DNA of 64,000 nucleotides. Origin: Brevundimonas sp. EYE_349. GTDB lineage: Bacteria > Pseudomonadota > Alphaproteobacteria > Caulobacterales > Caulobacteraceae. Within the stretch, counting starts at the first letter, position 1; every line of letters begins with the position of its first letter. The translations under genes were made by a program, and so were the position numbers. Below, piece after piece: positions 26,578 to 36,155 of this stretch. The notes under the pieces were generated by a model. It worked only from the letters and a program-made list of their open reading frames with translations. It ran no database searches and was not told the origin of the DNA. The stretch is taken from the NCBI RefSeq assembly GCF_023147505.1, contig NZ_JAHXPB010000001.1:62001-126000 (forward strand). Direction: 5' to 3'.

Positions 26578-27257
26578 TGGGCCGGCGGGGTGGAACCGGG
26601 CGCGACGGCGGGCGCGCCGCCGCCGGGTGCGGAGGCGTTGGACGGCGGGGCGTTCAGGTTGAAGTTGACCTGCGGCGCCGACTGGGCGGCGGCGGTCGCG
26701 GTGAACAGCTGCATCGGCTTGGACCCGCCATGCAGGGTCTTGGCCCAGATCACCTGCGGGAAGGTGCGCAGGGTGGTGTTGTAGTCGCGAACGGCCTCGT
26801 TGTAGTCGCGGCGCGCGATCTGGATGCGGTTTTCGGTGCCTTCCAGTTGCGATTGCAGGGTCAGGAAGTTCTGGTTGGCCTGAAGCTGAGGATAGGCCTC
26901 GACCGTGACCAGCAGGCGCGACAGCGCGCCCGACAGCTGGCCTTGCGCTTCCTGGTACTGCTGGAAGGCCTGCGGATTATCCAGATCGTCGGCCGAGACA
27001 TTGACCGATGTGGCGCGGGCGCGGGCGTTGATCACGTCCGTCAGCGTCGTGCGTTCCTGGATCGCCGCGCCTTGGACCGTGGCGACCAGGTTCGGCACCA
27101 GGTCCGCACGCCGTTGATACTGGCTCTGCACATCGGCCCAGGCGGCCTCGGCGCGTTCCTGCTTGGTCGGAATGGTGTTGTAGCCGCATCCCGCTGCGGC
27201 CGGGGTGATCAACAGGGCGGCCGTTAAGGCCAGCGCACGCGCGTTAAGGCGAACCAT
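26574..27257 (-). CDS. lemA: LemA family lipoprotein
   Basis: LemA-family protein of 227 residues with a signal/lipobox region (LLITPAAAGC) and the conserved core NTIPTKQERAEAAWADVQSQ then YQRRADLVPNLVATVQGAA, followed by long alpha-helical segments (AYPQLQANQNFLTLQSQLEG; ENRIQIARRDYNEAVRDYN). The Pro/Gly/Ala-rich C-terminal tail is low complexity. It heads a three-gene operon with two TPM proteins. Function is not established for the family; it is probably an envelope protein. Confidence 0.95.
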   Translation of the reverse strand: MVRLNARALALTAALLITPAAAGCGYNTIPTKQERAEAAWADVQSQYQRRADLVPNLVATVQGAAIQERTTLTDVINARARATSVNVSADDLDNPQAFQQYQEAQGQLSGALSRLLVTVEAYPQLQANQNFLTLQSQLEGTENRIQIARRDYNEAVRDYNTTLRTFPQVIWAKTLHGGSKPMQLFTATAAAQSAPQVNFNLNAPPSNASAPGGGAPAVAPGSTPPAQ

Positions 27258-27318
27258 GACATCTCCCTATCGGCGCAGATCGCCGTCGGGTCGAATATTG
27301 ACCCGCCGCAGGAATGCA

Positions 27319-28239
27319 TCAAGCGTCCAATGGCTCCGGTTGGAGATTGTTGATGCGGCAGGCGGCCGAATAGGTATTGGCCAGCAGGCAGGCGATGGTC
27401 ATGGGGCCTACGCCGCCAGGAACCGGGGTGATGCGACCGGCGACCCCCGCAGCCGTCCTGGCCACGTCGCCGACGACACGGGTCTTGCCCTCCGCCGCCT
27501 TGGCCGGATCGGCGGACGGCACGCGGTTGATGCCCACGTCGATGACCGTGGCGCCGGGCTTGATCCAATCGTTCTGGATCATCTCGGGCCGTCCGACCGC
27601 CGCCACCAGAATATCGGCTTCGCGGCAAACCGCGGGCAGATCGTGGGTGCGCGAATGGGCGATGGTGACGGTGCAGCTTTCACCCAACAAAAGTTGCGCC
27701 ATCGGCTTGCCGACGATGTTGGAGCGGCCCACCACCACGGCGTTCAGTCCCGACAGATCGCCCAACTGATCCTTCAGCAGCATCAGACAGCCCAGCGGCG
27801 TGCACGGAACCAGCCCCGGCAGGCCGACGGCCAGACGGCCCGCGTTCACGACATGAAACCCGTCCACGTCCTTGTCCGGGTCGATCGCGTCCAGCACCAC
27901 GGTCGCGTCGATGTGGGCGGGCAGGGGCAACTGCACCAGAATGCCGTGAATGCCCGCATCGGCGTTCAACTGGGCGATCAGGGCCAGAAGCTCGTCCTGG
28001 CTGGTCGTTTCGGCCAGGCGGTGGGTGTCGGATCGCATCCCGGCGCGCAGGGTCGTCTCGCCCTTGTTGCGGACGTAGATCTGGCTGGCCGGATCCTCGC
28101 CGACGATGACGACCGCCAGGCCAGGCTTGACGCCGTGTTCGGCCCCCAGCCGCTCGACGGCGGCTGCCACCCGCTGGACCAGCGTCGCCGAAAAGGCCTT
28201 GCCGTCGATCAGGGTCGCGGGCGTGGATTCGGCTGACAT
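27319..28239 (-). CDS. folD: Bifunctional methylene-THF dehydrogenase / methenyl-THF cyclohydrolase
   Basis: FolD interconverts 5,10-methylene-THF, methenyl-THF and 10-formyl-THF. I use ATG 28239 ([20 protein letters not shown], 306 residues) because a GGAG lies 5 nt before it. Signatures are [19 protein letters not shown] (Tyr/Lys active site), [10 protein letters not shown], the substrate loop [15 protein letters not shown], and the NADP site [11 protein letters not shown]. It is convergent with nothing nearby and divergent from the PPC-repeat gene. Confidence 0.97.
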   Translation of the reverse strand: MSAESTPATLIDGKAFSATLVQRVAAAVERLGAEHGVKPGLAVVIVGEDPASQIYVRNKGETTLRAGMRSDTHRLAETTSQDELLALIAQLNADAGIHGILVQLPLPAHIDATVVLDAIDPDKDVDGFHVVNAGRLAVGLPGLVPCTPLGCLMLLKDQLGDLSGLNAVVVGRSNIVGKPMAQLLLGESCTVTIAHSRTHDLPAVCREADILVAAVGRPEMIQNDWIKPGATVIDVGINRVPSADPAKAAEGKTRVVGDVARTAAGVAGRITPVPGGVGPMTIACLLANTYSAACRINNLQPEPLDA

Positions 28240-28332
28240 GGCAGCTCCGTTTGGCGGGGAAATCAAGATGGTGGCGATTTACAGCCGCGCCGGTTCGGCG
28301 TCTATGATCCCGGTCCAAAGCTGGAGAAATTC

Positions 28333-30216
28333 ATGAGCCGTCCCTCTCTCGCCGCCGCCGTCAGCCTGATCGCGTTGATCGGCGCCGCAAGTCACGCCCT
28401 GGCCCAGGAGGCCCAGCCGCTGCGGATCGGCGCCAGCGTCAGCGGAGCACTGACGGACGGCGACGCCAAGGCGGCGGACGACGAATATCGCTACGATGAC
28501 TACCGTTTCCAGGCGCGCGCCGGCCAGCGACTAGAGGCCGTGCTGCGCTCCGACGCCTTCGACGCCTATCTGGCGATCTACGCCGATGGCGCGATGGACG
28601 AGGCGTTGGCCGAGGACGACGACGGCCTGGGCGACGGCACTAATGCGCGCCTGCGCTTCACGCCCGAGCGGGACGGCGTCTATGTGCTGAGGGCGCGCAC
28701 GCTCAGCGGCCTGGACGGCGGCGACTATCGCCTGTCGCTGCAGGAACGTCCCCCCGCGCCCCGCGCCCCGCGCCCGACCGGCATCCGCGTCGGCGCGACG
28801 GTCAGCGGAGAACTGACGGACCATGATCCCGAGCAGGAGGACGGCGGACGCTATGACGCCTACGCCTTCCGAGCGGCGGCGGGCGACCGGTTCGTCATCA
28901 CCCTGGACTCCAGCGACATCGATCCGCTGGTGCGGGTCGGCCGTATGAACGGCCCGGACTTCACCGAACTGGCCAACAACGACGACGCGCCCGGCGGCGG
29001 GCTGAACTCACGCCTCGTCTTCACGGCTCCGTCGGCCGGCGAGTACGTGATCCGAGCGACGGGCGTGGACGAACGCCTGGGTCGCTATGCGCTGGGGCTG
29101 GCCGAGGCGCCGCCCGCGCCGCCGTCCAAGCCCATCGCCGTCGGCGACGAGATCAAAGGCGAACTGGGCGACGACAGCGCCACCAACGACGATGGGCAGC
29201 GCGCCGACACCTACCGCTTCACCGGAACGGCCGGTCAGCGTGTCGCCATCGAAATGAAGTCCAGCGACTTCGACGCCTATCTGACGCTGCGCCGCGCCTC
29301 CGACGGCGGTCTGGTGGCCGAGGACGACGACGGCGCGGGCTCAGGCACCGACGCCCGCATCGGCCGCACCCTGGACGCGGCCGGCGACTACATCATCGAG
29401 GCGCGCGGTTTCAGCGACGAAGCCGAGGGCGACTATACGCTGAAACTGACCGAAACGGCGCCGCCGCCGCCTCCGACGCCGGCCGTATTCGGCCAGACGG
29501 CCGAGGGCGAGATCAGCGATGCGAGCCCCCAAGGGGACGATGGCAAACGCTATCACGCCTACGTCTTCACCGGGACCAAGGGGCAGCGCGTTCAGGCCAT
29601 ACTGCGCTCCGGCGACTTCGACGCCTATCTGGAGATCGGCAAGGCGGGCGAGGCCTTCGAGGCCTTGGCCAGCGACGACGACGGCTTGGCCGAGGGCACG
29701 GATTCACGCCTGACCTTCACCCTGCCGGAAGACGGCGACTATGTAGTGCGCGCCATGCCGCTGAGCGCAGAGGAGAAAGGGCTCTATTCCTTCGAACTGT
29801 CGGATCGCGGGCCCGAACCCAGACCCGGCAGCCTGCTGGTGGGGTCCACGGTGCGTGGCGTGCTGAAGGATACGTCGGCCCTGACGGACGAAGGCGCCTA
29901 TTTCGACGCCTATCGGTTCCAGGCCAAGAAGGACGAGAAGCTGCGGCTGACCATGGTCTCCAACGCCTTCGACTCCTTTATCGACCTGGGCCGCCAGGAC
30001 GACGACGGCGACTTTTCCAGCCTGGCCACCGACGATGACGGCCTGTCCGACGCTCACGCCAAGCTGGATTGGACGGCGCCCGACGACGGCTGGTATCTGG
30101 TGCGCGCCCGCGCCTATGGCGCAAATCAGACGGGCGCCTACGCCCTGACGGTGGAACGCCAGCCCGCGACGGGCGGCCGCAGCAGCGAAGCGCGGAGCCA
30201 GACGCCGTCCGAGTAG
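28333..30216 (+). CDS. Secreted protein of five PPC-type repeats
   Basis: Exported protein of 627 residues: signal peptide ending ASHALAQ, then five tandem beta-sandwich repeats of about 105-120 residues (rough starts 30, 151, 266, 385 and 502). Each contains G-x-x-x-x-G-x-L/I-x-D, Y/F-D-A-Y-x-F, a central FDAYL or FDSFI, DDDG, and a closing Y-x-L-x-L/V strand. This is the bacterial pre-peptidase C-terminal (PPC) pattern, normally an appendage to secreted proteases. No catalytic domain is present. It is followed at 7 bp by fni, perhaps only by proximity. Confidence 0.88.
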   Translation: MSRPSLAAAVSLIALIGAASHALAQEAQPLRIGASVSGALTDGDAKAADDEYRYDDYRFQARAGQRLEAVLRSDAFDAYLAIYADGAMDEALAEDDDGLGDGTNARLRFTPERDGVYVLRARTLSGLDGGDYRLSLQERPPAPRAPRPTGIRVGATVSGELTDHDPEQEDGGRYDAYAFRAAAGDRFVITLDSSDIDPLVRVGRMNGPDFTELANNDDAPGGGLNSRLVFTAPSAGEYVIRATGVDERLGRYALGLAEAPPAPPSKPIAVGDEIKGELGDDSATNDDGQRADTYRFTGTAGQRVAIEMKSSDFDAYLTLRRASDGGLVAEDDDGAGSGTDARIGRTLDAAGDYIIEARGFSDEAEGDYTLKLTETAPPPPPTPAVFGQTAEGEISDASPQGDDGKRYHAYVFTGTKGQRVQAILRSGDFDAYLEIGKAGEAFEALASDDDGLAEGTDSRLTFTLPEDGDYVVRAMPLSAEEKGLYSFELSDRGPEPRPGSLLVGSTVRGVLKDTSALTDEGAYFDAYRFQAKKDEKLRLTMVSNAFDSFIDLGRQDDDGDFSSLATDDDGLSDAHAKLDWTAPDDGWYLVRARAYGANQTGAYALTVERQPATGGRSSEARSQTPSE

Positions 30217-30223
30217 TCCCCTC

Positions 30224-31255
30224 ATGAGCGACGCCGCCGCGCCCGACCGCAGGGAACAGCATCTGGACGTCGTTCTGGCGGGGCGGGCACGTCATGCGCG
30301 CGCCGCCGGTTTCGACCGGGTGCATTTCGTCCACGAGGCCTTGCCGGACCTTGATCACGACAAGATCGACCTGGGGGCCGACTTTCTGGGCCGGCGGCTG
30401 AAGGCGCCTCTGCTAATCTGCGCCATGACCGGCGGTCCCAGCCGGTCAGAGGCGATCAACGCCCGCCTGGCCGAGGCGGCCCAGCATCTGGGTGTCGCCT
30501 TGGCGGTGGGATTGCAGCGGGCGGCGATCAAGAACGACGACAGCGGGGGGCTGGACCGGACCCTGCGTCGTCGCGCCCCCGATACCGTCATCCTGTTCAG
30601 TATCGGCGCGGCCCAGCTGACGCGCGGCTTCGGATTGGACGAGGCGCGGCGGGCCATGGACATGATCGACGCCGACGCCTTGGTCGTTCATCTGAACCCC
30701 CTGCAGGAGGCCTGTCAGCCTGAGGGAGACCGTGACTGGTGGGGCGTGGGCGCGGCGCTGGAGGCGCTGATCCTGAAACTGGACGCCCCGGTGGTGGTCA
30801 AGGAGACGGGCGCGGGCCTGTCCGGCCGCACCGCCCGCCGGTTGATCGACATGGGCGCGGCGGCGGTAGAAGTGGCGGGCGCGGGCGGCACAAACTGGGC
30901 TCTGGTCGAGGGCGAACGGGCCTCGGACCCGTTCGATCAGGCGCACGCCGCCGTCTTCGCCGACTGGGGCGCGCCGACCGCCCAGGCCCTCGTCGATGTG
31001 CGGCGCGCCTGCCCGGAGGCCGTCATCATCGGTTCGGGCGGCGTTCGTGACGGAGTGGATGCCGCCAAGGCGATTCGGCTGGGCGCCGACATTGTGGGCC
31101 AGGCGGCGGGTGTTCTGGCGGCGGCCACGACTTCTTCGGAGGCGGTGGTCGAACATTTTCAGCAGGTGGTGCGCCAGCTGCGAACCGTCTGTTTCTGCAC
31201 CGACTCCGCCAATCTGGCGGCGTTACGCCGCGCCCCCTTGCGACCCTTCGACTGA
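30224..31255 (+). CDS. fni: Type 2 isopentenyl-diphosphate delta-isomerase
   Basis: FMN- and NADPH-dependent IDI-2 interconverts isopentenyl and dimethylallyl diphosphate for isoprenoid synthesis. The 343-residue TIM-barrel protein shows the family's RREQHLDVVL start, APLLICAMTGG (FMN), HLNPLQEACQPEGD, VVKETGAGLS and VEVAGAGGTNWALVEGER, followed by IIGSGGVRDGVDAAKAIRLGA for phosphate binding. It is 7 bp after the PPC gene. Caulobacterales carry carotenoid pathways, but no crt genes lie in this window. Confidence 0.96.
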   Translation: MSDAAAPDRREQHLDVVLAGRARHARAAGFDRVHFVHEALPDLDHDKIDLGADFLGRRLKAPLLICAMTGGPSRSEAINARLAEAAQHLGVALAVGLQRAAIKNDDSGGLDRTLRRRAPDTVILFSIGAAQLTRGFGLDEARRAMDMIDADALVVHLNPLQEACQPEGDRDWWGVGAALEALILKLDAPVVVKETGAGLSGRTARRLIDMGAAAVEVAGAGGTNWALVEGERASDPFDQAHAAVFADWGAPTAQALVDVRRACPEAVIIGSGGVRDGVDAAKAIRLGADIVGQAAGVLAAATTSSEAVVEHFQQVVRQLRTVCFCTDSANLAALRRAPLRPFD

Positions 31256-31304
31256 TCGTGAGCGGTTGCCAAGCGCGCATCGGGTCGTGTAGAGCGCCGC
31301 CTCC

Positions 31305-31469
31305 TGTTGGGGAGTAGCTTCCGGCGTCGCATCGTCGGGATCGCGTCAACACACTCGCGCTTCGGCGCGTGGCGCGATCAGCGGACCACCGCCTAGCGAG
31401 ACCAGCGTGTTCCACCGCCGCACCGGCCGGCGTGGGGACCGCTGTCGCTTGCCCGGTGGAGTATTTCGC
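31305..31469 (+). promoter_or_regulatory. yybP-ykoY manganese riboswitch upstream of mntP
   Basis: The aptamer signature is clear: GGGGAGTAG at 31309-31317, GTCAACACACTC at 31345-31356, and GCGAGACCA at 31396-31404. These match, in order, the segments of the Mn(II)-sensing yybP-ykoY element that precedes mntP in E. coli. Downstream, TCCACCG (31411-31417) is exactly complementary to CGGTGGA (31454-31460), which covers the mntP Shine-Dalgarno GGTGGAG, 8 nt before ATG. That gives a translational switch: the stem would hide the ribosome site when metal is absent. The opening mechanism is inference; the element call is strong. Confidence 0.93.
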
Positions 31470-32042
31470 ATGACCCCAGGAGCCATTGCCGTTCTGTCCC
31501 TCAGCATGTCCACGGACGCCTTCGCGGCCGCCGTGGGGCGCGGTGCGTCGCACCGACCGACCGTGCCGGCCGCCGTCAAGGCGGGCCTGGTGTTCGGGAT
31601 GATCGAGGCCATCACGCCGTTGATCGGCTGGGGGCTGGGGATCATCGCCGCCGGTCTGGTCGAGCGGATCGACCACTGGATCGCCTTCACCCTGCTGCTG
31701 ATCGTGGGCGGAAAGATGATCTGGGAAGGCGCCAAGCCGCGCGACGGCGACGAGGACGCCGCCCCCCGTCGCTCGGGTCCGTGGGCCTTGATCGCCACCG
31801 CCATCGGCACCAGCATCGACGCGGCGGCGGTCGGCGTGGGCCTGGCCTTCATCGGCGCCAACATCTGGGTGATCGCCGCCTCGATCGGCTTCACCACCTT
31901 CGTCCTGACCACTATCGGCATGCTGATCGGCCGGGCCGTGGGCCTGAAGTTCGGCAAGGCGGCCGAGATCGTGGGCGGCGTGGCCCTGATCGGCCTGGGC
32001 ACGATGATCCTTATGGAACACCTGGGCGTTCTGGGCGGCTGA
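31470..32042 (+). CDS. mntP: Manganese efflux pump MntP
   Basis: Inner-membrane Mn(II) exporter of 190 residues with six helices. The conserved acidic motifs are visible: LSMSTDAFAAAVGRG near the N-terminus and AIGTSIDAAAVGVGLAF in the second half, forming the two related halves of the fold. I use ATG 31470, 8 nt after GGTGGAG; the frame extends into the riboswitch but that part is not coding. Expression should rise with manganese through the riboswitch. Confidence 0.96.
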   Translation: MTPGAIAVLSLSMSTDAFAAAVGRGASHRPTVPAAVKAGLVFGMIEAITPLIGWGLGIIAAGLVERIDHWIAFTLLLIVGGKMIWEGAKPRDGDEDAAPRRSGPWALIATAIGTSIDAAAVGVGLAFIGANIWVIAASIGFTTFVLTTIGMLIGRAVGLKFGKAAEIVGGVALIGLGTMILMEHLGVLGG

Positions 32043-32080
32043 TCCAGGCGCCCAGGCGCCCAGGCGGGGCGGGGCGGGGC
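32043..32080. repeat. Short GC tandem repeats between mntP and hutH
   Basis: The 38 bp between the two convergent stop codons hold three near-copies of CCAGGCG(CC) followed by three GGGGC units. This looks like slippage-prone simple sequence; no terminator hairpin is evident. Confidence 0.6.
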
Positions 32081-33610
32081 TCAGGCGGACGGCAGCAGGT
32101 CGTCGGCGAACGCCCGGTAACGCCCCGCCCGAACGCCGTCGGTGGCGCGGGCGATGTCGGGCGCGAAATAGTGGTCGCTGGCGTAGGGGGCGGCGGCTTC
32201 GCGCACGATGGCGAAGACCTGCTCCAGCGCCTGCGAACTGGTCAGGGGGCGGTGAAACTCGATCCCTTGCGCCGCCGCCAGCAGTTCGATGCCCACCACC
32301 GTCGCCGCGTTCTCGGCCATGTCCAGCAGACGGCGCGCGCCGTGGGTGGCCATGGAGACGTGATCCTCCTGATTGGCGCTGGTCGGGACCGTGTCCACGC
32401 TGCACGGATGGGCCACCATCCGGTTCTCGGCGATCAGGGCGGCGGCCGTGACCTGGGCGATCATGAAACCGGAGTTCAGGCCGCTTTCCTTGACCAGAAA
32501 GGCCGGCAGTTCACTCATCTTCGGATCGACCAGGATGGCCGTGCGACGCTCGGACATATTGCCGATCTCGCATAGGGCCATAGCGATCTGATCGGATGCA
32601 AAAGCAACGGGTTCTGCGTGGAAGTTGCCGCCCGAGATTACGTCGCCGTCCTCAATGAAGACCAGCGGGTTGTCGGTGACGGCGTTGGCCTCGCGCTCCA
32701 GCGTCGCGGCTGCCGTCTTCAGCACGTCCAGTACCGCGCCCATGACCTGAGGCTGACAGCGCAGGGAGTAGGGGTCCTGCACCTTGGCGCAGTCGTCGCG
32801 GTGGCTGTCGCGAATGGCCGAACCGTCGATCAGTCGTCGCAAGGCGGCGGCCACGGCGATCTGGCCGGGCTGGCCGCGCAGGGCGTGAATGCGCGGATCG
32901 AAGGGGGCGTCGGACCCCTTCAGTGCATCGACCGACAGGGCGCCCGCCGCCAGGCCGGCCGCGAAAACCGCCTCGGCCGCGAACAGGCCCGCCAAGGCCA
33001 GCGCCGTCGAACACTGGGTGCCGTTCAACAAGGCCAGACCCTCCTTGGGGCCCAGCGTCAGCGGCGTCAGCCCCGCGCGCGCCAGAGCCGTTTCGGCCTC
33101 CAGCGTCTGGCCGTCCACCCGCGCCTCGCCCACGCCGATCAGGATGCAGGACATATGGGCCAGCGGGGCCAGATCGCCGGACGCCCCGACCGATCCCTTG
33201 GACGGAATGCAGGGCAGGATGCCGGCGTTGACCAGGGCGACCAACGCCTCCAGCGTCTCGCGCCGGATGCCCGAGGCGCCCCGCGAAAGAGAGGCGATCT
33301 TCAGCACCATCAGCAGACGCGTCACCGCATCCGGCAGTAGCGGGCCAACGCCGCAGGCATGGCTCAGAACCAGGTTCTTCTGAAGGGTTTCAAGGTCCTG
33401 TGGCGCAATGTTGGTGTTAGCCAAGAGGCCGAATCCGGTATTCACCCCATAGACGGTGCGCCCCTCGGCCACGATCGCCGCCACCGTCGCCGCGCCCCTT
33501 TCCACATCGGTCCAGGCGGGGTGCGTGATGGAAACCGTCACGGGGCCGTCCAGCACGGCGCGAAGCTGGGCCAGGGTCAGGGGCGCCTCGCAGATGGTCA
33601 GGGTGGTCAT
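32081..33610 (-). CDS. hutH: Histidine ammonia-lyase
   Basis: HutH removes ammonia from histidine to give trans-urocanate. The 509-residue product has the catalytic Tyr54 in VYGVNTGFG and the Ala143-Ser144-Gly145 triad ([14 protein letters not shown]) that cyclises to the MIO electrophile. It also has [11 protein letters not shown] and [10 protein letters not shown], all standard. I use ATG 33610, 2 bp after hutU; the open frame continues far upstream but is antisense-like sequence within hutU. Last gene of hutG-hutU-hutH. Confidence 0.98.
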   Translation of the reverse strand: MTTLTICEAPLTLAQLRAVLDGPVTVSITHPAWTDVERGAATVAAIVAEGRTVYGVNTGFGLLANTNIAPQDLETLQKNLVLSHACGVGPLLPDAVTRLLMVLKIASLSRGASGIRRETLEALVALVNAGILPCIPSKGSVGASGDLAPLAHMSCILIGVGEARVDGQTLEAETALARAGLTPLTLGPKEGLALLNGTQCSTALALAGLFAAEAVFAAGLAAGALSVDALKGSDAPFDPRIHALRGQPGQIAVAAALRRLIDGSAIRDSHRDDCAKVQDPYSLRCQPQVMGAVLDVLKTAAATLEREANAVTDNPLVFIEDGDVISGGNFHAEPVAFASDQIAMALCEIGNMSERRTAILVDPKMSELPAFLVKESGLNSGFMIAQVTAAALIAENRMVAHPCSVDTVPTSANQEDHVSMATHGARRLLDMAENAATVVGIELLAAAQGIEFHRPLTSSQALEQVFAIVREAAAPYASDHYFAPDIARATDGVRAGRYRAFADDLLPSA

Positions 33611-33612
33611 CG

Positions 33613-35277
33613 TCAGGCCTTCAGGCTGGGCAGGTTCAGTTCGTGTTCGCGGGCTGCGTTGCGCGCGATCTCGTACCCCGCATCGGCATGACGCATCACG
33701 CCGGTGGCCGGGTCGTTCCACAAGACGCGCTCCAGCCGCATGGCCGCTTCCGGCGTGCCGTCGGCGACGATGACGACGCCCGAGTGCTGGGAATACCCCA
33801 TGCCGACCCCGCCACCGTGGTGCAGAGACACCCATGACGCGCCCGAGGCCGTATTCAGCAGGGCGTTCAGCAGAGGCCAGTCGCTGATTGCGTCCGACCC
33901 GTCCATCATCGCCTCCGTCTCCCGGTTGGGGCTGGCGACCGAGCCGGAATCCAGATGGTCGCGGCCGATGACGATGGGGCCGGACAGTTCGCCGGACGCC
34001 ACCATCTCGTTGAACATCAGGCCCGCGCGATGGCGGTCCCCCAGGCCGATCCAGCAGATGCGAGCGGGCAGGCCCTGGAAGGCGATCCGCTCGCCCGCCA
34101 TGTCCAGCCAGCGGTGCAGTCCTGTATTGTCGGGAAACAGACGCTTCATCGCCGCGTCGGTCTTTCGGATATCTTCCGGGTCGCCGGTCAGGGCTGCCCA
34201 GCGGAACGGGCCGATCCCCCGGCAGAACAGCGGGCGGATATAGGCGGGCACGAAGCCGGGGAAGTCGAAGGCGTTCTTCAGTCCTTCGTCGAAGGCGACC
34301 TGACGGATATTGTTGCCGTAATCGACGACCGGAACGCCCGCCGCCTGGAAACCCAGCATGGCCTGAACATGGGCGACGATGGACTTGCGCGCGGCCGCCG
34401 CCACCGCGGCCGGGTCGCTGACCCGCCGATCCTCCCATTGCGCGATCGTCCAGCCGGACGGCAGATAGCCGTTGACCAGATCGTGGGCGCTGGTCTGGTC
34501 GGTCACCAAATCCGGGCTTGCGCCGCGCCGCACCAGTTCAGGCAGCACATCGGCTGCGTTGCCCAACAGCCCGACCGATATCGGTTTCCCGGTTTCCTTG
34601 GCTGTCTCGATCATGGCCAAAGCCTCGTCCAAAGTCTCGGCCATGACGTCCAGATAGCGGGTCTTCAGCCGCATCTCGATCCGGCTGCGCTGGCATTCGA
34701 CCGCGAGGCACGAGGCGCCGGCCATGGTCGCCGCCAGGGTCTGGGCGCCGCCCATGCCGCCCAGGCCTGCCGTCAAGATCCACTTGCCCGACCAGTCGCC
34801 GCCGTGATGCTGGCGTCCGGCCTCCATGAAGGTCTCGTAGGTGCCCTGCACGATGCCTTGCGTGCCGATGTAGATCCAAGACCCGGCCGTCATCTGACCG
34901 TACATCATCAGCCCCTTGCGATCGAGTTCGCCGAAATGCTCCCAGGTCGCCCACTTCGGCACCAGGTTGGAGTTGGCGATCAGCACCCGCGGCGCATCGG
35001 CATGGGTTCGGAACACGCCAACGGGCTTGCCTGACTGCACCAGCAGGGTCTCGTCCGCCTCCAGCGCGCGCAGGGTCTCCACGATGCGGTCGAAGGCGGC
35101 CCAGTCGCGCGCCGCCTTGCCGATGCCGCCATAGACGACCAGGTCCTGGGGCCGCTCGGCGACCTCCGGGTCCAGATTGTTCATCAGCATCCGCAGGGCG
35201 GCCTCAGCGGCCCAGGTCTTGGCGGTCATCTCCGGCCCGCGCGGACTGCGGACGATGCGGGTGTTCGGCGTGTTCAT
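33613..35277 (-). CDS. hutU: Urocanate hydratase
   Basis: HutU converts urocanate to imidazolonepropionate with tightly bound NAD. The 554-residue product is of normal length. Visible segments are [20 protein letters not shown] at the N-terminus, [15 protein letters not shown] (NAD-binding), the [17 protein letters not shown] stretch and the active-site region [18 protein letters not shown] 35277 overlaps the hutG stop by 4 nt. The longer open frame upstream belongs to hutG's other frame and was discarded. Confidence 0.98.
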   Translation of the reverse strand: MNTPNTRIVRSPRGPEMTAKTWAAEAALRMLMNNLDPEVAERPQDLVVYGGIGKAARDWAAFDRIVETLRALEADETLLVQSGKPVGVFRTHADAPRVLIANSNLVPKWATWEHFGELDRKGLMMYGQMTAGSWIYIGTQGIVQGTYETFMEAGRQHHGGDWSGKWILTAGLGGMGGAQTLAATMAGASCLAVECQRSRIEMRLKTRYLDVMAETLDEALAMIETAKETGKPISVGLLGNAADVLPELVRRGASPDLVTDQTSAHDLVNGYLPSGWTIAQWEDRRVSDPAAVAAAARKSIVAHVQAMLGFQAAGVPVVDYGNNIRQVAFDEGLKNAFDFPGFVPAYIRPLFCRGIGPFRWAALTGDPEDIRKTDAAMKRLFPDNTGLHRWLDMAGERIAFQGLPARICWIGLGDRHRAGLMFNEMVASGELSGPIVIGRDHLDSGSVASPNRETEAMMDGSDAISDWPLLNALLNTASGASWVSLHHGGGVGMGYSQHSGVVIVADGTPEAAMRLERVLWNDPATGVMRHADAGYEIARNAAREHELNLPSLKA

Positions 35278-36092
35278 CTCTGGCTTTCCGCAAAGGCGAT
35301 GCAGGCGCCGAGCACGCGGCGCAGATGGTCCCGCATCGGCTCCGCGCGTTCCGGCCGATAGGGGCTGGGCCAGTTGTCGGGCGACAATGGCCCGGCGGGA
35401 TCGGCCATATAGCCCCGGTCGGCCAACTCCATCTGGATGGCGTGCATCCCCAGGCTCGGTCGTCCGTAATGGCGCGTGGTCCAGCCGCCCTTGAATCGGC
35501 CGTTGACGACCAGGCTGAAGCCGCTGATCGCGCAGGCGGCCTCGACGCCCTGAGTCAGTTCCGGCGCGCATGTCGATCCGTCGTTGTCGCCGATATTGAA
35601 CTGAGGCAGTTCGCCCTCGAACAGGCGCGGCACGACCGAACGGATCGAATGGGCGTCATAGAGGACGACGGGGCCGCTCGCGCGCAGCCGATCCAACTGC
35701 CCCCGCAGCGCGGCATGATAGGGATCGAACCAGGCCGCCCGTCGCATTGCGATTTCGTCGGCGTCAGGGGCCTGGCCGTTGCGATACAGCGGTTCGCCGT
35801 CGAAGGTCTCGGTTGGGCAAAGGCCCGTCGTCGTCATGCCGGGATAGAGTGAGGCGCCGGAGGGATCGCGGTTCACGTCGATGACGCTGCGTGAAATCGC
35901 CGTCCGCACCATCGTCGCGCCCATGTCGGCCGCGAAGTCATAGAGCCGATCGACCCACCAGTCCGCGTCCTTACGCGCCAGCCAGGGCGAGGTCATTCGC
36001 GCCTCGATCTCGGGCGGAATATCGATCCCGGTGTGCGGCAGGCCGATCACCAGCGGCGCCGAACCCTCGTGGATGGTCAGCCAGTCCTTCAT
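35274..36092 (-). CDS. hutG: N-formylglutamate deformylase
   Basis: HutG hydrolyses N-formyl-L-glutamate to glutamate and formate, the last step of the five-step histidine pathway. The 272-residue product shows [50 protein letters not shown] and [16 protein letters not shown], which carry the likely metal ligands of this amidohydrolase. A GGAG precedes ATG 36092 by about 6 nt. It is the promoter-proximal gene of the leftward hut operon, divergent from hutF across the palindromic operator. Confidence 0.97.
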   Translation of the reverse strand: MKDWLTIHEGSAPLVIGLPHTGIDIPPEIEARMTSPWLARKDADWWVDRLYDFAADMGATMVRTAISRSVIDVNRDPSGASLYPGMTTTGLCPTETFDGEPLYRNGQAPDADEIAMRRAAWFDPYHAALRGQLDRLRASGPVVLYDAHSIRSVVPRLFEGELPQFNIGDNDGSTCAPELTQGVEAACAISGFSLVVNGRFKGGWTTRHYGRPSLGMHAIQMELADRGYMADPAGPLSPDNWPSPYRPERAEPMRDHLRRVLGACIAFAESQR

Positions 36093-36129
36093 CCGCTCCA
36101 GCCTCCCTCGCCAAATCGATCCGTCGTGG

Positions 36130-36143
36130 TATGTCTAGACATA
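36130..36143. promoter_or_regulatory. Palindromic operator for HutC in the divergent hut promoter
   Basis: TATGTCTAGACATA is a perfect 14-bp palindrome midway between the divergent hutG (start 36092) and hutF (start about 36156). GntR/HutC-subfamily repressors bind symmetric T-G-T-n-T-A-n-A-C-A type sites, and hutC is the second gene to the right. One dimer here could repress both operons and autoregulate. The DNA match is exact; the protein-DNA pairing is inference. Confidence 0.85.
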
Positions 36144-36155
36144 TTGATCGTAGAG

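Noticed and set aside
31026..32405. Minus-strand open frame of 459 codons across fni, the riboswitch and mntP
   Set aside because: It spans three recognised plus-strand features and has no family features.
33611..34438. N-terminal extension of the hutH frame (total 785 codons)
   Set aside because: The extra sequence lies within hutU in another frame and lacks similarity; HutH's normal N-terminus begins at 33610.
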